From Aliiglaciecola sp. CAU 1673 (lineage in GTDB: Bacteria; Pseudomonadota; Gammaproteobacteria; Enterobacterales; Alteromonadaceae): a stretch of 64,000 bases of DNA. Shown here in pieces: positions 27,606 to 37,489 of the stretch. The stretch covers positions 147,145 through 211,144 of the forward strand of contig NZ_JARHUG010000007.1 in the NCBI RefSeq assembly GCF_029223185.1, read 5' to 3'. Made by a program: the position numbers and the translations under genes. Position 1 is the first letter of the stretch. Each line of letters starts with the position of its first letter. Under the pieces are notes generated by a model. The model saw nothing but the letters and a program-made list of their open reading frames with translations, did not search any database and was not told the DNA's origin.

Positions 27606-28094
27606 ATGCAGATTCGTTATGCCAAAGGGGAAGATGTTCCCGCCATTACCGCTATCTATAACGCCGGCATCGCCGCCGGCACAGGTACCTTTGAAACCCG
27701 GCTGCGCAAAAAGCAAGAAGTCGCCACCTGGCTGAAAGGTGATGCCTTGTATCCCGTGTTAGTGGCCGAAAAGGATGGCAAAATCCTCGGGTGGGCGCGG
27801 CTGATGCAGTACCGGCCACGGGACTGTTATGCCCATATTGCCGAATTCTCTATTTACCTGGATGAAAGCGCCACCGGTCAGGGTATCGGTACACAACTGC
27901 TGAGTAAACTGCTGGAAGTTGCCAAGGTGTGGGGATTCCACAAAGTACTTTCTCGCATCTTTACCTTTAACCAAGCCAGCCGCGCACTATGCAAAAAACT
28001 CGGCTTTCGCGAAGTGGGTATCTATGAGCGACACGGCCTCCTTAATGGCGAGTGGCTGGATGTGGTAATTGTGGAAAAACAGGTGCAAGAATAG
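27606..28094 (+). CDS. GNAT N-acetyltransferase, ArsN1-like
   Basis: A 162-residue GNAT protein of the phosphinothricin-acetyltransferase type (YNAGIAAGTGTFE, SIYLDESATGQGIGTQLL for the acetyl-CoA loop, FNQASRALCKKLGF). Acetyltransferases of this type inside ars operons are called ArsN1 and acetylate the arsenic antibiotic arsinothricin. That function is inferred from position and family, not proven. AAGGA lies 6 bases before the ATG at 27606, 33 bases after acr3, so it is the last gene of the operon. Confidence 0.82.
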   Translation: MQIRYAKGEDVPAITAIYNAGIAAGTGTFETRLRKKQEVATWLKGDALYPVLVAEKDGKILGWARLMQYRPRDCYAHIAEFSIYLDESATGQGIGTQLLSKLLEVAKVWGFHKVLSRIFTFNQASRALCKKLGFREVGIYERHGLLNGEWLDVVIVEKQVQE

Positions 28095-28204
28095 CGTTGT
28101 TATCAGCGCAGCACTTCGGGTACACGATTTGTTACCCCGGTTGTATTTATTTTATTTGGAAAAACCATAGAATACGGCCCACTTTAACCTGACTACGGAA
28201 TGTC

Positions 28205-29032
28205 ATGAAAAAACACGCGTTATTGCTTCCCCTGCTGGCACTGTCCTCTGCGGCCATGGCCGAGGATTATCAACTCTTCGGCTCGGCCCATTACGATAAA
28301 ATGGACGCCGACAGCTTTGAGCAGGATGTCCATAGTCTGTATGCCAAATACTACTTTGATAAAAAGTCCACCCTTGGCCCCTTGGCAGAGCTGGATTACA
28401 TCAATAGCAAAAGCAATGTTTTTGCTCTTTACTCCAGAAGCGAAACTTCCAATGCCAATTTAAGCTACAAGGATACCGACTACTATAAGGTGGGTGGCGA
28501 GCTATTCGTCAACAACTTCCTGATTGGCGCCTCTTACAGTTATGCCGACAGTGGCTCCAGCGACTATGACAACAAAACCTATAGCCTGGGTTATCTGATC
28601 AACAAAGACTTGTTGGTTAAGGTCGTCGCTTCCGATCCGGAAAATGGCGATACCACTTACCTATTTAGTGGCCAATATACCCACAGGTTGGGCGGCAATG
28701 ACTATCTGGGCGTAACGGTCAGTGCGGATGATGAGTTCGATTATCGTGAAGTAACCAGTAAGTACTTCCGTTCTTTGGGTGAGGATCGTTACCTCTCTGC
28801 TTATGTCTTCTTATCCGATGACGAAAATTTTGGCAGTAATTGGTATCTGGGTGGCGATTTCTACTTTAATCGCTATGTCTCGGTGGGCGTGAATTACAGC
28901 AAGAATGATTACTACAGCCTCAGGGCACAGTATTTCTTCAACAGCAATTGGTCGCTGTCTGCCCAATATAGTAGCAATGCCGATATTAGCGATTACGACG
29001 GCTATTCACTTAACTTGGAAGGTCGCTGGTAA
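28205..29032 (+). CDS. Porin-like outer-membrane beta-barrel protein
   Basis: A 275-residue protein with a signal peptide cleaved at AMAED. The mature part consists of repeated amphipathic strands rich in Tyr, Ser and Asp, ending in the aromatic C-terminal residue Trp (NLEGRW) used by the BAM machine. It is a putative porin of unknown selectivity. It has its own leader of about 110 bases after the ars operon and a strong terminator behind, so it is probably a separate unit. Confidence 0.82.
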   Translation: MKKHALLLPLLALSSAAMAEDYQLFGSAHYDKMDADSFEQDVHSLYAKYYFDKKSTLGPLAELDYINSKSNVFALYSRSETSNANLSYKDTDYYKVGGELFVNNFLIGASYSYADSGSSDYDNKTYSLGYLINKDLLVKVVASDPENGDTTYLFSGQYTHRLGGNDYLGVTVSADDEFDYREVTSKYFRSLGEDRYLSAYVFLSDDENFGSNWYLGGDFYFNRYVSVGVNYSKNDYYSLRAQYFFNSNWSLSAQYSSNADISDYDGYSLNLEGRW

Positions 29033-29051
29033 GCAGCTCTGCAGGAAACCC

Positions 29052-29088
29052 AAAAGCGGCTTGGTCGGGCAGACCAAGTCGCTTTTTT
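29052..29088 (+). terminator. Rho-independent terminator after the porin-like gene
   Basis: A long stem pairs AAAAGCGGCTTGGTC with GACCAAGTCGCTTTT, with a short loop and one mismatch. It ends in six T. An A run at its left end could let it work for the convergent usp gene as well. Confidence 0.88.
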
Positions 29089-29101
29089 CTATTCCACTTT
29101 A

Positions 29102-29968
29102 TTAGCGTAACATCAACAAAGGCACATTGGATTGGGTCAGCATCTTTAAGGTCAGGCTGCCCAGGATCATCTCGCGCAGACGGCTGTGGCCAAACGACCC
29201 CATCACCATTAACTGGATATCTTCGGCTTGCTGGTAGACCAGCAATTGCTGTTCGGGAGAGCCGTCGAGCTTGGCGCTAATCACCTCAAGACCGGCATTT
29301 TGTAACCTTGCCTTGGCTTCAATCAATAAATTGCCCGGCTGACGGCCTTGCCGACAGGCGTACACCAAGTGACACTGCATGCCCTTGTACAAAGGGCTGG
29401 TACAAAGCATATCCAATGCCTTGCCAGCCGCTTCGCTGCCGTCATAAGCCAGCATAATGCGCTTGGGCACCTGGAAGTTGCGGTTCACCACCAATACCGG
29501 CTTATGTAAGCTGCGAATAATGGTTTCCAACTGATTGCCAAGCTTGCCGCTTTGCCCATCGTGCAGTTCGCCACGTACGCCCAGCACCAATACGCGGATA
29601 TGATCTTCCCATTCCACCAGGGTTTCCGTCAGAGGTCCATGACGCTGACAGCTCTCGGCACCTGTCACACCGTTTTGTGCCGCGCGCTCCACTGCCTGGG
29701 AGAGCATCATCTTACCTTGTGTTACCAGCAGCTTGCCGCGCTTGGCTTCAAGCTCGGTGAGTTCATCCAACAGATGTTCCCGACTGCCGAGGCCAATGCT
29801 ACCGGATAAATCGGCTACCGCCGGTGAAGGACTTTGCTCAATATTGTGCAAAAAGGCCAGTGGCGAGCCCACTGTTTTGGCGATCCAAGCCGCATAATCG
29901 GCTACCGCACCGCTGATGGAAGAGCCGTCAATACCGGCCAGTACCATATTTTGCATTGGTTGCTGCAT
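29102..29968 (-). CDS. Tandem universal stress protein (UspA family)
   Basis: Two UspA domains in 288 residues, roughly 6-162 and 168-288. The second has an intact ATP-binding loop, GSFGHSRLREMILGSLT. The first has a degenerate form (GVRGELHDGQSGKLGNQLE). It overlaps the SulP stop by one base (TGATG), so expression should be coupled to that transporter. Tandem Usp proteins paired with SulP transporters are common in marine gammaproteobacteria. The function of the pair is unknown. Confidence 0.9.
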   Translation of the reverse strand: MQQPMQNMVLAGIDGSSISGAVADYAAWIAKTVGSPLAFLHNIEQSPSPAVADLSGSIGLGSREHLLDELTELEAKRGKLLVTQGKMMLSQAVERAAQNGVTGAESCQRHGPLTETLVEWEDHIRVLVLGVRGELHDGQSGKLGNQLETIIRSLHKPVLVVNRNFQVPKRIMLAYDGSEAAGKALDMLCTSPLYKGMQCHLVYACRQGRQPGNLLIEAKARLQNAGLEVISAKLDGSPEQQLLVYQQAEDIQLMVMGSFGHSRLREMILGSLTLKMLTQSNVPLLMLR

Positions 29969-31461
29969 CAGTGCCCTCCCAGGACTTTTTCGATTTCTTC
30001 CGGTTTATCATGGATGCCGAAACGATCCACTATGGTTTCGCTGGCTTCATTCAGGCCAATCAGCTCTACGGTTGCACCTTCACGGCGGAATTTAATCACT
30101 ACCTTATCCAGTGCTGCCACCGCTGATACATCCCAGAAATGGGCGCGGCTTAAATCAATCACCACCTTATCAACCACTTCTTTAAAATCAAAGGCTGCGG
30201 CAAATTTATCCGCAGAGTTGAAAAACACCTGGCCAATAATTTTATAGGTACGGGTGCTTTGCGCCTCGTCCAGGGTTTTGTCCACATACATAAAGTGACT
30301 GACTTTGTTGGCAAAGAACAAAGCGGCCAGCAGCACGCCTACAAATACGCCATAGGCGAGGTTATGGGTAAAGACAGTGACAATTACTGTGGCCAGCATC
30401 ACCACGTTGTAAGACATGGGATGAGATTTAAGATTTCTGACCGACTCCCAGCTAAAGGTACCGATGGACACCATGATCATCACCGCCACCAGCGCCGCCA
30501 TTGGGATTTGGCGAATCCAGTCGCTTAGAAACACCACCATAATCAGCAAAAACACGCCGGCCACCAGGGTCGATAAACGCCCGCGACCACCGGATTTAAC
30601 GTTAATTACTGACTGGCCAATCATGGCGCAACCGGCCATACCACCAATCAAACCAGAGCCGATATTGGCAATGCCTTGTCCCTTACACTCGCGGTTCTTA
30701 TCACTGCTGGTATCAGTTAAATCATCGACAATGGTGGCGGTCATCAAAGACTCGAGCAGACCTACTACAGCAAGGGCAGCGGAATAGGGGAAGATAATTG
30801 CCAGGGTGTCGAAATTCAGGGGCACTTCAGGCCACAGGAAAATGGGCAGCGTATCGGGCAGTTCGCCCATATCGCCAACGGTACGAATTTCCAGGCCCAT
30901 CAGCATGGCTACTGCGGTCATGGAGAGGATGCACACCAACGGTGATGGCACCAACTTGCCGATTTTAGGCACATAGGGGAACAGATAGATAATGCCCAAA
31001 CCGGCGGCCGTCATGGCATATACATGCCAGGTGACATTGGTCAGCTCCGGTAACTGGGCCATAAAAATCAGAATGGCCAGGGCATTTACAAAGCCGGTAA
31101 CCACCGACTTGGAGACAAAGGACATCAAACTGCCCAGTTTCAAATATCCCGCCAGAATCTGAAGCACGCCGGTTAACAGCGTGGCCGCCAGTAAGTATTG
31201 CAAGCCGTGCTCTTTGACCAGAGTCACCATCACCAGCGCCATGGCGCCGGTAGCAGCGGAAATCATGGCCGGGCGACCACCGATAAAAGCGATAATGGTG
31301 GCAATACAAAAGGAGGCATAGAGGCCGACTTTGGGATCGACCCCGGCAATAATGGAAAAAGCGATGGCTTCGGGGATAAGCGCCAGGGCTACGACCAGAC
31401 CGGCCAGTACGTCGGCGCGCACATTACCAAACCAGTCCTGTTTTGTTGAATGTAAAAGCAT
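29968..31461 (-). CDS. SulP-family anion transporter with STAS domain
   Basis: Inner-membrane anion transporter (sulfate or bicarbonate are typical substrates). The ATG at 31461 has GGAAG upstream and gives 497 residues starting [11 protein letters not shown] longer frame upstream to 31611 looks non-coding. The N-terminal membrane domain (about 15-400) contains the SulP signature [18 protein letters not shown] and AATGAMALV. The C-terminal STAS domain (about 400-497) contains [24 protein letters not shown]. Its neighbour is a Usp protein, which suggests stress-linked anion uptake. The substrate cannot be told. Confidence 0.92.
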   Translation of the reverse strand: MLLHSTKQDWFGNVRADVLAGLVVALALIPEAIAFSIIAGVDPKVGLYASFCIATIIAFIGGRPAMISAATGAMALVMVTLVKEHGLQYLLAATLLTGVLQILAGYLKLGSLMSFVSKSVVTGFVNALAILIFMAQLPELTNVTWHVYAMTAAGLGIIYLFPYVPKIGKLVPSPLVCILSMTAVAMLMGLEIRTVGDMGELPDTLPIFLWPEVPLNFDTLAIIFPYSAALAVVGLLESLMTATIVDDLTDTSSDKNRECKGQGIANIGSGLIGGMAGCAMIGQSVINVKSGGRGRLSTLVAGVFLLIMVVFLSDWIRQIPMAALVAVMIMVSIGTFSWESVRNLKSHPMSYNVVMLATVIVTVFTHNLAYGVFVGVLLAALFFANKVSHFMYVDKTLDEAQSTRTYKIIGQVFFNSADKFAAAFDFKEVVDKVVIDLSRAHFWDVSAVAALDKVVIKFRREGATVELIGLNEASETIVDRFGIHDKPEEIEKVLGGH

Positions 31462-31617
31462 GAGTCTTCCGTCAATGAGTTGGCCGGCAGTTGCCAGCCT
31501 ACGGCGAAAATAAGTCAGGGAGTTGTCGGCGCGGGATCTTACGGACTGCACCAGGTTATAGCAACCACGTGATCCAAAAGCCTGATGACTGACTAGACTT
31601 GAGCTAAACAATACTAA

Positions 31618-32745
<1,128 letters not shown>

Positions 32746-32753
32746 GGAGCGCC

Positions 32754-33638
32754 ATGAATCATCTTACCGAAAAGCAAACTGCCCGCGCTTTTGGCGGCTG
32801 GCAACAACGTTTTGAACATGCTTCAGAATGTCTGAATTGCACTATGCAATTCTCCGTGTATGTTCCGCCGCAAATCTATGCCAATCAGCCACTGCCTGTG
32901 TTGTATTGGTTATCGGGATTGACCTGCACCGATGAAAACTTTTCCACCAAATCCGGCGCCCAGCGTATTGCAGCCGAATTGGGGATGATGTTGGTGATCC
33001 CCGATACCAGCCCCAGGGGCGACGGTGTGCCCGATGCGCCAGATGGCGCCTATGACTTAGGTCTGGGTGCAGGGTTTTACCTTAATGCCAAGCAATCGCC
33101 CTGGCAGCGCCATTACCGCATGTATGACTATATTCTGGAAGAACTGCCCGAGGTGCTGGCATCCCGCTTTGAGCTGGGTAAGGCGGCTATCGCCGGTCAC
33201 TCCATGGGCGGTCACGGTGCTTTGGTGCTGGCCATGCGTAATCCGGATAAATACAGCTCTGTCTCGGCCTTTGCACCTATCGTCAATCCCAGTCAATGCC
33301 CCTGGGGCCAGAAAGCCTTCACGGCCTATTTGGGCGAAGACCGCGCCAGCTGGAAATACTATGATGCCTGCCTGCTGGCCAGAGAAATGGGGGAAAACCT
33401 GAACATTCCCATGCTAATCGATCAGGGCCTGTCGGATAATTTTCTGGAGCCCCAACAGCTCACCCGACCGCTGGAAGAAATCTGTCGCTATCAGGGCAAC
33501 CCGGCGCGCTTTCGCTACCATGGTGACTATGACCATAGCTATTACTTTATCGCCAGCTTTATCGAAGACCATCTGCAATTCCATGCGCGTCATCTGGGAT
33601 TAGACACCGCCAGCAACGGTTTTCTGGCAAAAGGCTGA
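32754..33638 (+). CDS. fghA: S-formylglutathione hydrolase
   Basis: Esterase-D-type serine hydrolase that releases formate and glutathione from S-formylglutathione. The nucleophile elbow is [14 protein letters not shown]. The acid is in [11 protein letters not shown], and the catalytic His is in [22 protein letters not shown] is characteristic of the family. It has 294 residues. It forms a two-gene operon with frmA. Confidence 0.96.
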   Translation: MNHLTEKQTARAFGGWQQRFEHASECLNCTMQFSVYVPPQIYANQPLPVLYWLSGLTCTDENFSTKSGAQRIAAELGMMLVIPDTSPRGDGVPDAPDGAYDLGLGAGFYLNAKQSPWQRHYRMYDYILEELPEVLASRFELGKAAIAGHSMGGHGALVLAMRNPDKYSSVSAFAPIVNPSQCPWGQKAFTAYLGEDRASWKYYDACLLAREMGENLNIPMLIDQGLSDNFLEPQQLTRPLEEICRYQGNPARFRYHGDYDHSYYFIASFIEDHLQFHARHLGLDTASNGFLAKG

Positions 33639-33690
33639 GAACTGTCTATTTTTCAATAGGAAACCTTATACGCAGGGATAACACTGCACC

Positions 33691-34101
33691 ATGCTTCAGG
33701 CCTACCTTATCCGCGATGATATTGGCCCCGATTGCATCCGCGGCATGCTATATGCCGAAGGAGAGCTTTTCCATGTGCTGGAAAGGCCCTGGTTAAATAA
33801 CAAACCCAACCAAAGTTGTATCTGCGCCGGACGCTATGAAGTAGATTTTTTAGCACGCTCCGGCAGCGGTAAATACCGCGACGTTTACTGGTTACAAGAT
33901 GTGCCGGGACGTAGCGGTATTCTTATCCACAAAGGCAATATCGTGGCCCATTCCACGGGCTGTCTTATCCTCGGCAAACGCCGAGGTAAATTGGGAGGCC
34001 AGCGAGCTGTGCTGAATTCCCATACTGCCATGCAGGAATTTGTGGAACTAATGAACAAGCAGGCATTTAGCCTGCAAATTCTAGGGAGCCAATCATGTTA
34101 G
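33691..34101 (+). CDS. DUF5675-like protein with a YkuD-like motif
   Basis: A 136-residue protein without signal peptide that resembles DUF5675. The segment GILIHKGNIVAHSTGCLILG recalls the L,D-transpeptidase (YkuD) signature in which a His and a Ser-x-Gly-Cys form the active site. Whether it is catalytic is inference. Proteins of this type are often found in phage and prophage genes next to lysis functions, and here it overlaps the holin-like gene by 7 bases. Confidence 0.75.
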   Translation: MLQAYLIRDDIGPDCIRGMLYAEGELFHVLERPWLNNKPNQSCICAGRYEVDFLARSGSGKYRDVYWLQDVPGRSGILIHKGNIVAHSTGCLILGKRRGKLGGQRAVLNSHTAMQEFVELMNKQAFSLQILGSQSC

Positions 34102-34628
34102 AAGCCATCGTCGGGATCTTTTCCTCCTCAGGCCTTGGCGCCATTGTCGGTTTGTTTGGTAGCTGGCTGACCAAGCGCGAGGAGCGGCGCAATATGGCGC
34201 TGAAATTGGAGTTTGAGGTAAAAATGGCGGAGATCCGCAAAGCCGAAGCCGAGATGGAGTTCAATCACGAGTTGGCGCTGGCCGATAAGCAGATTGAGCG
34301 GGCTCAGGTGGAAGGGGAAATCCAGCGGGATGTGGCGGAAATGGCCGCCTTCAAAGAGAGCCTCAAAGAGCAGCAGCAGATGTATGAGATTAAATTTGTG
34401 GACGCCGTTCGTGGTTTGATGCGCCCGCTAATCACCGTCTATCTGCTGATTATCGCCACCTATGTGACCCTTAAAATCGGCGGTTTTGTGGGAGGAATGG
34501 AAGGCGCCATGCCAGAGCAAGAGATGGTCATCATGTACAAAGACACCATCGCCCAGGTGATGTTTTTGGTCACCACAGCCGTTACCTGGTGGTTTGGCTC
34601 ACGGCCTTCCAGTCAGCGTAAAGGTTAA
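34095..34628 (+). CDS. Holin-like membrane protein
   Basis: A 177-residue protein. A hydrophobic segment at 4-27 is followed by a long charged helical region (about 28-105, rich in Glu, Lys and Ala, coiled-coil-like) and two C-terminal transmembrane segments (about 112-133 and 151-169) ending WWFGSRPSSQRKG. The layout resembles three-TM holins and related membrane proteins of phages and gene-transfer agents. GGGAG precedes the ATG. The stop overlaps by 4 bases the convergent CDGSH-fusion gene. No other phage gene lies near. Confidence 0.7.
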   Translation: MLEAIVGIFSSSGLGAIVGLFGSWLTKREERRNMALKLEFEVKMAEIRKAEAEMEFNHELALADKQIERAQVEGEIQRDVAEMAAFKESLKEQQQMYEIKFVDAVRGLMRPLITVYLLIIATYVTLKIGGFVGGMEGAMPEQEMVIMYKDTIAQVMFLVTTAVTWWFGSRPSSQRKG

Positions 34629-36178
34629 TTTCCTGGTGGCAACAAACCGCTGTATGTAATGCCGCTGAGTCTGGCCATGGGTTCACTCCATGTAGCCAAA
34701 TCCTGCAAATTGAATTGATGCAGATGGTGGTGCCCACAGGCCCGGGCCATCACCTGCATCAATTCGCTACTGGCCTGTAGAAAATTAGCCAGTTGCCGGG
34801 CGCCTTTTTCCACATCCAATCGTTTACGCAACTTGGGATCCTGAGTGGCCACACCGGAAGGACAATTATTGGTGTTGCAGATACGCGCTGCCACACAGCC
34901 AATTGATTGTATAGCGCTATTGGCCAGGGCCACTCCATCCGCGCCAAGGGCCAGAGCTTTCACGAAATCCATCGGCAGGCGCAGACCACCGGTAATAATC
35001 AAGGTTACATCCCGTCCCACGCCTTGGGCATCCAGGAATCGCCTGGCCCGGGCCAAGGCGGGAATGGTGGGCACGCTGATATGATCACGAAACATGGTCG
35101 GGGCCGCACCGGTGCCGCCCCCACGACCATCGAGAATAATGTAGTCGGCGCCTGCTTCCAGGGCGAAGGCCATATCCTTTTCAATATGATTGGCACTGAG
35201 CTTAAAGCCGATGGGAATACCGCCGCTGATGCGCCGGACATCGTCGGCAAAGCGTCGGAAATCCTGGACATTTTTAAGGTCGCTAAAAGTAGGCGGTGAC
35301 ACCGCCGGCTTGCCTTCTTCAATGCCCCTGACTTTGGCGATTTTACCTATGTTCTTGTTGCCAGGCAGATGACCTCCGGTACCGGTCTTTGCGCCCTGTC
35401 CCCCCTTGAAATGAAAAGCTTGCACTTTTTCCAGTAACGCTTGCCGATATCCGAATTTAGCGCTGGCCAGCTCATACATATATCGGGAATTCTCGGCCTG
35501 TTCCTCATCCAACATGCCCCCTTCACCTGAACAAATACCGGTGCCGGCAAGCTCAGCGCCTTTGGCCAGGGCAATCTTGGCCTCTTCAGATAAGGCGCCA
35601 AAACTCATATCCGACACAAATAACGGCATGGACAAACGCAGAGGTTTGTTTGCTTTTGGCCCGATAACAAACTCGGTACCGACCTTGTCTTCTTCCATCA
35701 GTGGTCGCGTGGCCAGCTGTGCCACCATCAGCTGAATATCGTCCCATTGCGGCAGCTGATTTCGAGGCACGCCCATGGCGGTCATCGGGCCGTGATGCCC
35801 GATTTTGGACAGCCCCTCTTTGGCCAGTTGGTGGATCAGGGCCACAGTGGGCTCTTCCTCGGTTGGCTCAGCCACGGGGATTCTGTCTTTCTCGACTTGT
35901 CCCGGCCCTTCTTTGCCTACCTGCTCGGCCTTGAACTGTTTGTGCGTGCCGTCACAGAAAGGCGCATTGCCGGTATGCTTGCAAACACAAAGCCAGGCAT
36001 CACCGTCCTTTTCAGCGGTAAAGGCCTTGGGTGACAGTCCTGTGCCCTTATGCGAGCCGTCACAGAAAGGTTGCTCCTTGGAACGCCCGCAAACGCAGAA
36101 ATAGTATTCCTTGTCTTTTTTAAGCTGTACCTGTGCTGGCTTGTTATCGGCGACGATTGGTTTACTGGTCATGGACAT
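34625..36178 (-). CDS. Fusion: two CDGSH iron-sulfur domains plus glutamate-synthase FMN domain
   Basis: A 517-residue fusion. Residues 28-43 and 64-79 are two complete CDGSH 2Fe-2S motifs (C-x-C-x8-CDG-S/T-H, three Cys and one His each). From about 120 onwards the protein is the FMN/3Fe-4S domain of glutamate synthase (GltB-type): SDMSFGALSEEAKIALAKG, GEGGM, KTGTGGHLPG, LDGRGGGTGAAP, and the three cluster cysteines in CVAARICNTNNC. The amidotransferase and GXGXG domains are missing, so it cannot be a full GOGAT. An oxidoreductase of unknown substrate is the safe call. Confidence 0.85.
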   Translation of the reverse strand: MSMTSKPIVADNKPAQVQLKKDKEYYFCVCGRSKEQPFCDGSHKGTGLSPKAFTAEKDGDAWLCVCKHTGNAPFCDGTHKQFKAEQVGKEGPGQVEKDRIPVAEPTEEEPTVALIHQLAKEGLSKIGHHGPMTAMGVPRNQLPQWDDIQLMVAQLATRPLMEEDKVGTEFVIGPKANKPLRLSMPLFVSDMSFGALSEEAKIALAKGAELAGTGICSGEGGMLDEEQAENSRYMYELASAKFGYRQALLEKVQAFHFKGGQGAKTGTGGHLPGNKNIGKIAKVRGIEEGKPAVSPPTFSDLKNVQDFRRFADDVRRISGGIPIGFKLSANHIEKDMAFALEAGADYIILDGRGGGTGAAPTMFRDHISVPTIPALARARRFLDAQGVGRDVTLIITGGLRLPMDFVKALALGADGVALANSAIQSIGCVAARICNTNNCPSGVATQDPKLRKRLDVEKGARQLANFLQASSELMQVMARACGHHHLHQFNLQDLATWSEPMARLSGITYSGLLPPGN

Positions 36179-36297
36179 GCCTACCTCTGTTGCAAAGCGG
36201 AAGGTACCGCTAACTGAATCAGATTCCTGGCACCAACCAACCTCACCAGGGTGAATCTATGAAATAATAGACCCTAAGCACAGCAAACAGAGATCTT

Positions 36298-36924
36298 ATG
36301 CAGTCGGGTTACCCCATCCCCAGTGGTCGCTGCCAATTTGAGTTAGAGATAAAGCGCAGCAAATTCTTGTGTATTGCCGAGCATGCGCCGACTCCCGCCA
36401 GTGCCCAGGCGCTGATTCAGTCATTAAGAGCCGCCCACCCCGGTGCTAACCATGTATGCTGGGCTTATATTGCCGGCGCCCCAAACGGCACCGATATGTC
36501 CATGAGCGATGATGGCGAGCCCAGCGGCACGGCCGGGCGCCCCATGCTGAATCTGTTGCAGCACAGCGGTCTGGGAGAAATCGTGGTGGCGGTGGTGCGC
36601 TACTTTGGCGGCACCAAGCTTGGCACAGGCGGATTACAGCGTGCCTATTCCGATGCCGTGGCGGGTGTGCTGGAGATAATGGAAACAACCCTAAAGGTAC
36701 ATCGCGCTCCGCTTATATTAAGCTTTGACTATGCTCTGGAAGCCAAAGTACGCCATGTACTTAGTCAGTTTGATGTGACCGATGAACACTTTGAATATGG
36801 TCAGCAAGTTACCCTGTCTTTACGTTTAGAGGAAAAGACTCTGGAAGATTGTGCTCAACGTCTGACCGATCACTGTGCGGGTGCCATCAGTATCCAAGGC
36901 TTATCAGACAAGGCCAGCACCTAA
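36298..36924 (+). CDS. yigZ: YigZ/IMPACT family protein
   Basis: A 208-residue member of the UPF0029 (IMPACT) family. The N-terminal domain carries the conserved SDDGEPSGTAGRPML and VVRYFGGTKLGTGGLQRAY blocks. The C-terminal DUF1949 domain follows from about 140. The family is related to ribosomal protein S5 and EF-G domain IV folds. Its bacterial role is unsettled. The GFA-family gene follows 16 bases later. Confidence 0.92.
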   Translation: MQSGYPIPSGRCQFELEIKRSKFLCIAEHAPTPASAQALIQSLRAAHPGANHVCWAYIAGAPNGTDMSMSDDGEPSGTAGRPMLNLLQHSGLGEIVVAVVRYFGGTKLGTGGLQRAYSDAVAGVLEIMETTLKVHRAPLILSFDYALEAKVRHVLSQFDVTDEHFEYGQQVTLSLRLEEKTLEDCAQRLTDHCAGAISIQGLSDKAST

Positions 36925-36940
36925 AAAAAGGACAACAACC

Positions 36941-37384
36941 ATGGAAAAGCCCTATCAGGGACAGTGTCTGTGCAGAGCCGTTACCTTTAGCCTGCAGCCT
37001 CCTCTTCCCCATCTATACCAATGCCATTGCTCCATGTGTCGCAAGCTAAGCGGTTCATCGTCCGATACCGCCATGTTCATCGATAAAGCACAATTTGCCT
37101 GGATTAAGGGCCAGCATAACATTGGCTCGTATCAAACTGATTCGGGCTATCGCAGTGATTTTTGCCAATGCTGTGGCAGTACCCTGCCCCATGCGATGCA
37201 AAACGGCCGTCAAATGTGGGTACCCGCCGGATTACTGCCTGGCAATATCCCCAGCCAGGTAAAGGCTCATCTGTTTGTGGATTCAAAAGCCCACTGGGAT
37301 CCGTTGCTTAATGAACAAGAAAGCCTCTGCCACCCAACGATGCCACCGATGGAGGAGTTGGATAAATTGCTGCAAGGTGAATAG
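36941..37384 (+). CDS. GFA-family (CENP-V/GFA) zinc protein
   Basis: A 147-residue member of the family that includes glutathione-dependent formaldehyde-activating enzyme. Zinc-binding cysteines appear as GQCLCRAV, QCHCSMCRKLSG and FCQCCGSTL, the typical spacing. AAAGGA lies 9 bases before the ATG at 36941. Many members have no proven link to formaldehyde. The nearness of frmA-fghA (4 kb) is suggestive only. Confidence 0.88.
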   Translation: MEKPYQGQCLCRAVTFSLQPPLPHLYQCHCSMCRKLSGSSSDTAMFIDKAQFAWIKGQHNIGSYQTDSGYRSDFCQCCGSTLPHAMQNGRQMWVPAGLLPGNIPSQVKAHLFVDSKAHWDPLLNEQESLCHPTMPPMEELDKLLQGE

Positions 37385-37489
37385 CATAACGTTGGTAAAG
37401 AGGGGGAGGCTCAAAGATGTCTCCTCTTCATATTTCGAATCTGGCATAAGACGATTAGGGGAAGTCTGTGTTAACTTGCCTATGCTTAG

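Noticed and set aside
33691..34628. Prophage carrying the holin-like gene
   Set aside because: No integrase, capsid, portal, terminase or flanking repeats are seen. Only the two-gene pair is present, so it is reported as an isolated cassette.
37398..37431. Possible terminator hairpin after the GFA-family gene (AAGAGG / CCTCTT arms)
   Set aside because: The stem is only 6 bp with a long purine-rich loop and no T run.
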